64,000 nucleotides of DNA from positions 1 through 64,000 of the forward strand of contig JBFJTG010000005.1 in assembly GCA_041625575.1 (NCBI GenBank), in the 5' to 3' direction. The position numbers were made by a program, and so were the translations under genes. Below, piece by piece: positions 31,201-38,638 of this stretch (its first letter is position 1; each line of letters begins with the position of its first letter). The notes under the pieces are model-generated. The model had not been told where the DNA came from. It saw only the letters and a program-made list of their open reading frames with translations, and made no database searches. Origin of the DNA: Litorivivens sp041625575. Lineage in GTDB: Bacteria; Pseudomonadota; Gammaproteobacteria; Pseudomonadales; Spongiibacteraceae.

Positions 31201-32241
31201 ATGGAGCAGCAGTTATCTCCTCAACAATGGGTTCGCGGTCAGATCTCCGGTCTTGATGCTGGTGTTGGGCCGACCGTTGATCGCGATGCGCAGATAAAGC
31301 GCATTAAGGACCTGCTGCAGGCGCGTGACGCCGTTTTAGTTGCCCACTATTATACCGCCCCCGAAATCCAGGCTCTGGCTGAGGAGACTGGTGGTTGCGT
31401 CTCCGATTCGCTAGAGATGGCACGTTTTGGTCGTGATCATCCGGCTTCAACGCTGGTAGTCGCCGGCGTAAAGTTTATGGGCGAAACAGCCAAAATCCTC
31501 TCCCCCGAAAAACGCGTATTGATGCCTACTCTCGAAGCAACCTGTTCGCTTGATATAGGCTGCCCGGCAGACGAATTCTCTGACTTTTGTGATCAGCATC
31601 CGGATCGAACCGTAGTGGTGTACGCCAATACCTCGGCCGCTGTAAAAGCACGGGCAGACTGGGTGGTCACCTCAAGTATTGCGCTGAAGGTGGTGGACTA
31701 CCTCGATTCTCAGGGGGAAAAGATTCTGTGGGCGCCGGACAAGCATCTTGGTAGCTATGTGCAGCGAGAAACCGGTGCCGATGTATTGCTTTGGGACGGT
31801 GCCTGTATCGTGCATGATGAGTTTAAGGCTCAGGGCTTGCGCGATCTGATGGCGGTTTACCCCGATGCCGCCGTGTTGGTGCACCCGGAATCACCGGCAT
31901 CGGTCGTTGAGTTGGCTGATGTCGTTGGCTCGACGACGCAAATTATCAACGCGGCCCGGGATATGGATAATAAGCAGTTCATCGTGGCTACTGATCAGGG
32001 GATTTTCTACAAACTTCAGCAGACTGTTCCGGATAAGCAGTTCCTCATAGCGCCGACCGCAGGCAATGGTGCGAGTTGCCGTAGCTGTGCCAATTGTCCG
32101 TGGATGGCAATGAATGCCCTGGATAATTTGGCGGAGTCGCTTGATCGCGGCTTGAACGAGGTGTTTGTCGATCCGGAGTTGGCGGCGAAAGCCATGGTGC
32201 CCTTAGACCGTATGTTGGATTTTGCTCGCAATCATCTTTAA
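31201..32241 (+). CDS. nadA: Quinolinate synthase
   Basis: A 346-residue NadA that condenses iminoaspartate and dihydroxyacetone phosphate to quinolinate in NAD biosynthesis. The [4Fe-4S] cysteines are in LEATCSLDIGCP, WDGACIVHDE and SCRSCANCPWM. LLQARDAVLVAHYYTAPEIQ and GVKFMGETAKIL are family signatures. The length matches E. coli-type NadA. It is flanked by a REP-like pair after the stop and is convergent with the BepA-like protease gene. Confidence 0.97.
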   Translation: MEQQLSPQQWVRGQISGLDAGVGPTVDRDAQIKRIKDLLQARDAVLVAHYYTAPEIQALAEETGGCVSDSLEMARFGRDHPASTLVVAGVKFMGETAKILSPEKRVLMPTLEATCSLDIGCPADEFSDFCDQHPDRTVVVYANTSAAVKARADWVVTSSIALKVVDYLDSQGEKILWAPDKHLGSYVQRETGADVLLWDGACIVHDEFKAQGLRDLMAVYPDAAVLVHPESPASVVELADVVGSTTQIINAARDMDNKQFIVATDQGIFYKLQQTVPDKQFLIAPTAGNGASCRSCANCPWMAMNALDNLAESLDRGLNEVFVDPELAAKAMVPLDRMLDFARNHL

Positions 32242-32274
32242 GCGCTTTCTTTTGTAAATCCAGGCACATTACAT

Positions 32275-32336
32275 TTGCGAGCAGGGCTTGCTCCTACAGT
32301 GGTAATCTCTATGTAGGAGCCTGCCCCGCAGGCGAA
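32275..32336. repeat. REP-like inverted pair (nadA/bepA junction)
   Basis: Two inverted copies meet head to head: GCGAGCAGGGCTTGCTCCTACA (reverse arm, to 32298) and TGTAGGAGCCTGCCCCGCAGG (from 32312). The TGTAGGAGC core matches Pseudomonas-type REP sequences. The element lies between convergent genes, the usual REP position. Confidence 0.75.
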
Positions 32337-32342
32337 GAGTCC

Positions 32343-33815
32343 CTAGAACTTTTTCAGCGTTTCGCGCAATTCCTGCAAATCTTTCAATCTGCGATTAATG
32401 CGGTGTCGGGCGATATTGTTACCCTGGGTGAGTGGCCATGCGTAATGTAGTTGTTTTTCAGCACTGTCGAGAAAGCCATTCAGAATAAAATATTCAGCGC
32501 GTGCAGTATGCACTCCGAGAATATTGCCAGACAAACCGTGCACTTCGGCCAACTGGTACCACAGGGCCGGGTCATTCGGTCGCAGCTTGCTTTGTTCTAC
32601 CAGCAGTTGCTCGGCTTCGGGCGCTCTGTCGGCGCGCTGTAAAATATCCGCAAGGCTCATGGTGAGTGCGTTGTTGCCGGGGTTAAGCGCAAGTTGCTTT
32701 CGCAAGAGTTCAATGGCGGGAGTGTATTCACGTTGGCCCACCAGAATATCGGCCTTAGCCAGTAAATAGGCGATCCGGTTCGGATCTTCTGCCAGTAGGG
32801 GAGAGAGTTGCTCCTTAGCTTGCTGCCATTCATCATTTGCCATTAGCGCAATGACCACGCCGTAGGTGGTAGCTTCACTGGGCTGGCTTTTTTGTTCATG
32901 CAGCCATTGGTTGAGCCGTTCGCGCTTGTTGCCGGCCAGCGATAGCTCCGCGCGCTTTTTCATTAACTGGAAATTGAGATTGTCTGTGTAGACATTGCGT
33001 GGATACTGTCGTGCGCGGTTTGCGCTGTCACTGATCCGGCTTTCAGTCAGGGGGTGCGTAAGCAGAAATTCGGGCGGTCGGTTGCTGTTAAACCTCAGGC
33101 GCCGATTCATGATCTCAAACATTGACGGTATGCCGCTCGGATCCATGCCGGCTTTTGATAGGGTTTGCATGCCGATGCGATCGGCTTCCTGCTCGTGTTC
33201 GCGGCTGAAGCGCAACTGTGACTGCATGGCGGCAGCCTGTCCTGTCGCTATGGCGGCAATACCGGCATCACTGCCGGTGGTGGCCGCGAGTACTATGCCG
33301 GCCAGTAGACCGGCCATCATCGACAGGCTGCCGGCTTTCTGTTTGTCGAGTGAACGAACGAAGTGGCGCTGGCTAAGGTGCGCGAGTTCGTGGCCAAGCA
33401 CGCCGGCCAGTTGCGCTTCGTTTTCTGCATATAAGAGCAGGCCGTTGTGAATGCCAACCACGCCGCCAGGTACGGCAAAGGCGTTGAGAGCGCGATTATT
33501 AACAATAACCAGTTCGAGGCGCTTGTCGCTTAATGCACTGTGCCGCGCCAGTCGATAAATCAGGTCTTCCAAATAATCCTGCATCAGCGGGTCAGATACA
33601 GTATCCACCCTGCCGCGGAAGGCCTTCAGCCAGGCGCGCCCGAGCTCATGCTCCTGCTCGAGGCTGAACTTGCTTGAGCTGCCGTCGCCGAGCTCCGGCA
33701 AATTGTAATCTTCCTGAGAACTGCTCTCGTCGCGCGGTTGCGCGAAAGAAGGCAGGGCCAGGGTGATCAGCAGTAGGCAGAATGTTAGGGTTTTGGTCAC
33801 AGCAATTTTGGGCAT
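32343..33815 (-). CDS. bepA: M48 metalloprotease with TPR domain, BepA-like
   Basis: A 490-residue periplasmic protease. A signal peptide (TLTFCLLLITLALPSFAQ) is followed by a peptidase M48 domain with zinc site GHELAHLSQRH and the third ligand in EHEQEADRIGMQ, then TPR-like repeats (EDPNRIAYLLAKADILVGQ, LNPGNNALTMSLADIL, RPNDPALWYQLAEVHGL). This architecture matches E. coli BepA (YfgC), which helps LptD assembly and removes stalled outer-membrane proteins. The start MPKIAVTK at 33815 gives a proper signal peptide. It is divergent to tusA. Confidence 0.92.
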   Translation of the reverse strand: MPKIAVTKTLTFCLLLITLALPSFAQPRDESSSQEDYNLPELGDGSSSKFSLEQEHELGRAWLKAFRGRVDTVSDPLMQDYLEDLIYRLARHSALSDKRLELVIVNNRALNAFAVPGGVVGIHNGLLLYAENEAQLAGVLGHELAHLSQRHFVRSLDKQKAGSLSMMAGLLAGIVLAATTGSDAGIAAIATGQAAAMQSQLRFSREHEQEADRIGMQTLSKAGMDPSGIPSMFEIMNRRLRFNSNRPPEFLLTHPLTESRISDSANRARQYPRNVYTDNLNFQLMKKRAELSLAGNKRERLNQWLHEQKSQPSEATTYGVVIALMANDEWQQAKEQLSPLLAEDPNRIAYLLAKADILVGQREYTPAIELLRKQLALNPGNNALTMSLADILQRADRAPEAEQLLVEQSKLRPNDPALWYQLAEVHGLSGNILGVHTARAEYFILNGFLDSAEKQLHYAWPLTQGNNIARHRINRRLKDLQELRETLKKF

Positions 33816-34031
33816 GGTTAAACAGCGTTCCACTTTAGCGGTTAGCTCGCATGCAAAACAAGCATCAATCGCTCTGACCACGTAATTTGTGAAAAGTGCC
33901 AAGCCGGCGTTGGTGCTGTGACGCCCTGTTCGATGCCCTTATACTGTCCGGAGCTGTATTCGCGAGTTCGCGTACGTTTATGCAGGGAATGCCTGTTATG
34001 ATTGGTGCGCTGAAAACTGCAGGTATGACGA

Positions 34032-34265
34032 ATGAACGAGAAGTACGACGTGCTGGTGGATGCACGTGGTCTGGACTGCCCGATGCCGCTGCTCAAGGCG
34101 AAGCAGGCACTGAATCGGATGGCATCCGGAGAATTGCTTAAAATTTATGCTACCGACGCAGGGTCGGTGCGCGACTTTGCTGTTTTCTCCGAGCAAAGTG
34201 GCCACGCGCTGCTTCACTCTGACGAAACAAACGGCGAATACCGTTACATCATCAAAAAATCCTGA
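34032..34265 (+). CDS. TusA-family sulfur carrier/redox protein
   Basis: A 77-residue TusA-like protein with the signature DARGLDCPMPLLKAKQAL, where the Cys carries persulfide sulfur. The IF3-like fold ends in YRYIIKKS. True TusA acts in tRNA thiolation, but paralogues beside transporters may serve other sulfur relays. The partner genes perM and the M16 protease follow at 14 bp and then by overlap. Confidence 0.88.
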   Translation: MNEKYDVLVDARGLDCPMPLLKAKQALNRMASGELLKIYATDAGSVRDFAVFSEQSGHALLHSDETNGEYRYIIKKS

Positions 34266-34279
34266 GGCCTGGCACTGGC

Positions 34280-35368
34280 ATGATTACTATCATTCGCAAT
34301 TGGGTTAACCGTCTTTTTGCAGAAGAAGAGACGGTGGTTCTACTGCTGTTACTGATTGCAGCACTCGTACTGATCGTAACTTTGGGTGGTGTATTGGCCC
34401 CACTAATCGCCAGCATGGTATTCGCCTTCATGATGCAGGGCCTACTAGGGCAATTGACTCGCCGTGGTGCGCCACGCTGGCTGGCCATAACTGTTGCCTA
34501 CCTGGTTTTTATGGCTATGTTTTTTGGCTTTATCTTCGGACTTATGCCGCTGGTCTGGACGCAGCTCACCAGCTTGATTCAGGAACTGCCGACCTTGCTA
34601 AGAAAGTTACAGCAGTCGCTGCTTCTGCTGCCGGAGCGATCGGAGCTTGTTTCCGAGGCGCAGGTGCGCGAACTCGTAAGCGTTGCCGGGGCAGAGCTAG
34701 GACGATTCGGTCAGCGTGTTGTGACCTTCTCGATTGCCCAGATTCCAAACCTATTCGGATTGCTGATCTATATTGTGCTCGTACCGATTCTCGTCTTCTT
34801 TTTACTGAAAGATAAAGATCAAATTCTACGATGGTTGGCGTCTTTCTTGCCGCGTCGCCGACCATTGATGATCAAGGTCTGGAATGAAATGAATGATCAG
34901 GTGGCCAACTATGTGCGGGGCAAAGGCATTGAGATTGTGATTGTCGGTGCCGTTACTTATGTCAGTTTTATCTGGCTAAATCTTAATTACGCCGCCCTGC
35001 TAGCCTTGCTTGTTGGCCTGTCCGTTGTGATTCCCTACATAGGCGCGGCGGTGGTGACGGTACCGGTTTTGCTGGTGGCCTTTTTACAATGGGGGACGGG
35101 CTCGGAATTTTATACGCTGTTGCTTGTCTATGGAATTATTCAGGGCCTGGACGGTAATGTCTTGGTGCCGCTTTTATTTTCCGAAGTTGTCAATATGCAC
35201 CCCGTGGCGATCATCGTTTCTGTGCTTGTATTTGGTGGTATCTGGGGTTTGTGGGGGGTGTTTTTTGCCATTCCGTTAGCAACCTTGGTAAAGGCCATTA
35301 TTAATGCGTGGCCAACGCCTGAGAATATTCAGGGCAGTGCGCCCAAGGAGGAAATATCCGCATCATGA
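34280..35368 (+). CDS. AI-2E/PerM-family membrane transporter
   Basis: A 362-residue protein with about eight hydrophobic segments: a pair near the N-terminus, then a soluble segment (LTSLIQELPTLLRKLQQSLL), then a cluster of helices including PVLLVAFLQWGTG and VLVPLLFSEVVNMHPVAIIVSVLVFG. This is the PerM/YdbO (UPF0118) pattern. Members are proposed exporters of AI-2 or ions, and the substrate here is unknown. Its stop overlaps the start of the M16 protease gene by 4 bp (ATGA). Confidence 0.9.
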   Translation: MITIIRNWVNRLFAEEETVVLLLLLIAALVLIVTLGGVLAPLIASMVFAFMMQGLLGQLTRRGAPRWLAITVAYLVFMAMFFGFIFGLMPLVWTQLTSLIQELPTLLRKLQQSLLLLPERSELVSEAQVRELVSVAGAELGRFGQRVVTFSIAQIPNLFGLLIYIVLVPILVFFLLKDKDQILRWLASFLPRRRPLMIKVWNEMNDQVANYVRGKGIEIVIVGAVTYVSFIWLNLNYAALLALLVGLSVVIPYIGAAVVTVPVLLVAFLQWGTGSEFYTLLLVYGIIQGLDGNVLVPLLFSEVVNMHPVAIIVSVLVFGGIWGLWGVFFAIPLATLVKAIINAWPTPENIQGSAPKEEISAS

Positions 35369-38226
35369 GATTTTACAAGACGACTGGTTACTGCCTGCTG
35401 TTGGCATTAACCTTACTGGCCGGCTGTAGTGGTAGCAAAACCGATTTCGCGGTGACAATGCCGCAGACCGATAACCGCGATGTGCGCTATCTTCGGCTCG
35501 ACAATGACATGCAGATATTGTTGATATCCGATCCCACCGTAGACAAGGCAGCGGCTTCACTGGACGTGAATATCGGGAGCCGCCAAGACCCCGAGGATCG
35601 GCAGGGATTGGCACATTTTCTCGAGCACATGCTCTTCCTCGGAACGGAAAAATACCCGGATGCGGGTGAGTATCAGAGCTTTATTGCTTCACGTGGTGGA
35701 TCGCACAACGCTTATACCTCTTTTGAGCACACCAACTACTTCTTTGATATTGGCGCAGAGTATCTAGAGCAAGGCCTTGACCGCTTTGCCCAGTTTTTTA
35801 TATCTCCCTTGTTTAATCCGGAATTTGTTATACGGGAAGTTAACGCCGTGGATTCCGAGTATCAGGCGCGCATTCAAAATGACTATCGGCGCGCGCTAGA
35901 TGTATTTAAGGAACTGATTAATCCCGAGCATCCGTTTTCCAAATTCACGGTGGGAAGCCTTGCTTCTTTGCTGGGGGGCCGTGGCGAGGAGTCACTGCGT
36001 CAATCCCTGCTGGATTTCTACGATGATTATTACTCAGCTAACAGGATGAGTTTGGTGATCATCGGTCGCGAAAGTCTGGACGATCTTCAGGCGATGGTCG
36101 CTCAGCGCTTTAGTCAGGTAAAAAATAACAAGGTAAAAGTAGACGATATCGAGCGGCCGCTCCTAAAAGAATCGCCAATGCAGTTCATCCTGAAGCCGCG
36201 TAAGGAGTTGCGTGAGTTGTCTATCAGCTTTCCAATGCCGGACTTCAGGTCGCGCTATCACGAAAAGCCCTTAAGCTATATTGGGCATATTCTCGGCCAT
36301 GAATCCGAGGGAAGCCTGTTGTATGTCCTGAAAGCGAAAGGCTGGGCAGAGCGCTTACGTGCTGGCAGCAGTGTTGAATTTGATGGTGGAGCGCTATTTT
36401 CCATTGACGTTGATCTGACGCCAGCGGGGATGGTAAATGTGGATGAGGTTAGCGACGCGATATTTGAAGCCATCGCCTTGCTGCGTGAGTCCGGTGTCGA
36501 AGCCTGGCGCTATCAGGAGCTCTCTGACATTGCCCGCTTGCAGTTTGACTTTCGCACGCGCCCGAACGAAATCGGTGAAGTTAGTCAGCTAGCTCACAAC
36601 CTTCATTACTACAGTCCAGACGATGTGATTCGCGGCGACTATGTCATGGAGCAGTTTAATGCGGAATTGATCCAGTCAGCGCTGGGGAAGATGACGGTCG
36701 ATAATGCGGTAGTTGCTATAACCCGTCCGGATGTGAGTGCGGATAAAGAGTCGCAGCTGTATTCGGTTCCCTACACGGTGGGCTTGCCCCCGGAGGAAGT
36801 TTTGGAGCGCTGGCGCCAGCGTACGGAGATGCCGGGTATGGCGCTGCCCAATGCAAATCCCTTTATAGCCAGCTCACTTGCGATCAAGGTGGGCGCTGCT
36901 GGCGAGACACCTAAGCGCATCATCAATACCGATCGCGTTGCTGCCTGGCATATGCAAGATACGCGTTTCCCCCTGCCTAAGGGTAATCTGAATATCCTGA
37001 TTCGTTCACCGAGCGCTAGTCGCGACGCCGCGCGGCAGGCGGCTGCAGAAATTTGGGTGCGTATGGTGCGCGACGAACTAAATGCTTACACATACCCGGC
37101 ACAATTGGCGGGGCTCAATTACTCGCTGCAGGCGCAGTGGGATGGGCTGTCGCTGGAAATAAGTGGTTTCGACGATAAGCAGGGGATATTGCTGGACAGC
37201 ATTGCCAGCCGATTGGCTAATCCACAGTGGGATGAGGTGCGGTTTCAGCGCGTGAAATTGGACTACATTCGCGATTTGGAGAATAACGAGCACAACGAAC
37301 CCTACCGTTACCTGTCACAAGAGCTGTCGCAGCTGCTTCACCGTTACCGCTGGTCAGTCTCCGACCGCTTGGCGGTGGTGAATCGTTTGGATCTGGAAGA
37401 GCTTAAGGCCTATTCTCGCGAGTTAATGTCCGCCACCCAGCTATACGTGCTGGCGCACGGAAATTACAGCGAAGTTGAAACGCGGGAATTTGCCAATATA
37501 GCGTCCGATTTTTTGTTGGGTGACCGCACACCGGATGCGCAGCCGGAACAGATAAGACGAATTCCCGTTGGTGACTTTGGCAAAAGTTTTAATAATGAAC
37601 ACGCCGACGCAGCCCTGATATGGTATGTGCAGGCGCCCGATCCGGGGCACCGCTCGCGGATTGTGTTCGGTATCGCGGGTCAGATGTTGGGTGCCGAGTT
37701 TTTCCATAAGCTGCGCACAGAGAAGCAGTTAGGCTATGTGGTGTCAGGTGGCGTCTATCCGGTGAGAGAGGTGCCTGGCCTGTATTTTATGGCGCAGTCA
37801 CCGGTAGCCGATACTGAAAGGCTGCAGGCAGAATTTAGGGCATTTGTCACAGACTGGTTGGAGACAGGTTTGTCTGAGGAAAAATTTACGCGCCACAAGC
37901 AAGCATTGCGCGCGAAATTACTCGAATCACCGCGCAACCTTTGGGAAGCTGGCGATCGCTTCTGGCAAGATCTCATGCACGGTTACACACAATTTGACAG
38001 TCGCGAGCAGCTCGTTGCAACGCTCGACGCAACGGGTTATGACGTATGGCAGCGAGAACTACGCGAAATGCTTGCCGCCGCAGACCGGCGGTCACTTTGG
38101 TTGCAGGTGGGAGGCCGTTGGGGTCTTAAGTCAATTGCGGCGAGCGAGCTATCAGGTCCTACAAGTGTGGGGGAAAAGCGCCAGTATTTTTTGTATGAGC
38201 ATCCGCGTATCGGCGCCGGTTTGTAG
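35365..38226 (+). CDS. Pitrilysin-like M16 metalloprotease, lipoprotein
   Basis: A 953-residue zinc protease of the insulinase/pitrilysin family. The N-terminal domain has the inverted zinc motif HFLEHMLF and the distal Glu in REVNAVDSEY. Two M16C halves follow with EKQLGYVVSGG in the C-terminal one. The N-terminus is a lipoprotein signal (LLALTLLAGC), which differs from the soluble periplasmic E. coli PtrA and suggests membrane anchoring. It shares a transcript with perM (4-bp overlap) and tusA. It is likely to degrade small polypeptides in the periplasm. Confidence 0.93.
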   Translation: MRFYKTTGYCLLLALTLLAGCSGSKTDFAVTMPQTDNRDVRYLRLDNDMQILLISDPTVDKAAASLDVNIGSRQDPEDRQGLAHFLEHMLFLGTEKYPDAGEYQSFIASRGGSHNAYTSFEHTNYFFDIGAEYLEQGLDRFAQFFISPLFNPEFVIREVNAVDSEYQARIQNDYRRALDVFKELINPEHPFSKFTVGSLASLLGGRGEESLRQSLLDFYDDYYSANRMSLVIIGRESLDDLQAMVAQRFSQVKNNKVKVDDIERPLLKESPMQFILKPRKELRELSISFPMPDFRSRYHEKPLSYIGHILGHESEGSLLYVLKAKGWAERLRAGSSVEFDGGALFSIDVDLTPAGMVNVDEVSDAIFEAIALLRESGVEAWRYQELSDIARLQFDFRTRPNEIGEVSQLAHNLHYYSPDDVIRGDYVMEQFNAELIQSALGKMTVDNAVVAITRPDVSADKESQLYSVPYTVGLPPEEVLERWRQRTEMPGMALPNANPFIASSLAIKVGAAGETPKRIINTDRVAAWHMQDTRFPLPKGNLNILIRSPSASRDAARQAAAEIWVRMVRDELNAYTYPAQLAGLNYSLQAQWDGLSLEISGFDDKQGILLDSIASRLANPQWDEVRFQRVKLDYIRDLENNEHNEPYRYLSQELSQLLHRYRWSVSDRLAVVNRLDLEELKAYSRELMSATQLYVLAHGNYSEVETREFANIASDFLLGDRTPDAQPEQIRRIPVGDFGKSFNNEHADAALIWYVQAPDPGHRSRIVFGIAGQMLGAEFFHKLRTEKQLGYVVSGGVYPVREVPGLYFMAQSPVADTERLQAEFRAFVTDWLETGLSEEKFTRHKQALRAKLLESPRNLWEAGDRFWQDLMHGYTQFDSREQLVATLDATGYDVWQRELREMLAAADRRSLWLQVGGRWGLKSIAASELSGPTSVGEKRQYFLYEHPRIGAGL

Positions 38227-38247
38227 TAAAACTACAAAAAATGTAGT
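38221..38247. other. Alternative small hairpins at the M16 gene end
   Basis: TTGTAGT-AAA-ACTACAA (38221-38237) shares its right arm with ACTACA...TGTAGT (38231-38247), so two hairpins compete. On the minus strand the first is preceded by an A/T run. It may be a transcription end or a protein site. Function unproven. Confidence 0.35.
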
Positions 38248-38638
38248 CGCACCGCCGCTCGCTTAACTCGCTAAAAATTAGAATGTTTTCGGTGATTACT
38301 ATAGTGCGGATTCGCTTTGTTTTTGGAATTGCCCTTGCAGTTCCAGAGTAAACCTGTAAAAATTTTACAGTAAGCGGGTGGCCTGAACGGCTTGAACCCC
38401 GGTCGGTAATCGACAATTCAAACAGGTGCAGAGCAGCTCAAAAGGCAGTTAGCACAGCTATGGCCAGGTGATAATCTTCACCTATCGGCAAATCTTCAGC
38501 GTCGGAGAGCGTTAGGCTCGTCGCGATTTCGAAGTTGCAGATTCGAAGGTGGTTTACACACCGGGTCATAACCGGGGTGAGCTATTCTTTGAATAAGTTA
38601 CCCCTTGGCATTTACTTGGTTGGTAAGGGACGGTTTGC
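38227..38638. other. Upstream region of the aceEF operon
   Basis: A 412-bp gap. It holds the small hairpins at 38221-38247 and the perfect palindrome at 38354-38370. The ribosome binding site AAGGGA is about 8 bases before the aceE start. A PdhR consensus operator (AATTGGT...ACCAATT) was not found. No gene is convincing. Confidence 0.55.
38354..38370. promoter_or_regulatory. Perfect 17-bp palindrome upstream of aceE
   Basis: CTGTAAAA-A-TTTTACAG has 8-bp arms around one base. The TGT...ACA outer frame fits GntR/FadR-type dimer sites. It lies 269 bp before the aceE start, so it may control the operon promoter. The regulator is unknown. Confidence 0.45.

Noticed and set aside
38227..38638. PdhR operator before aceE
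   Set aside because: No AATTGGT...ACCAATT pattern was found; only unrelated palindromes are present.
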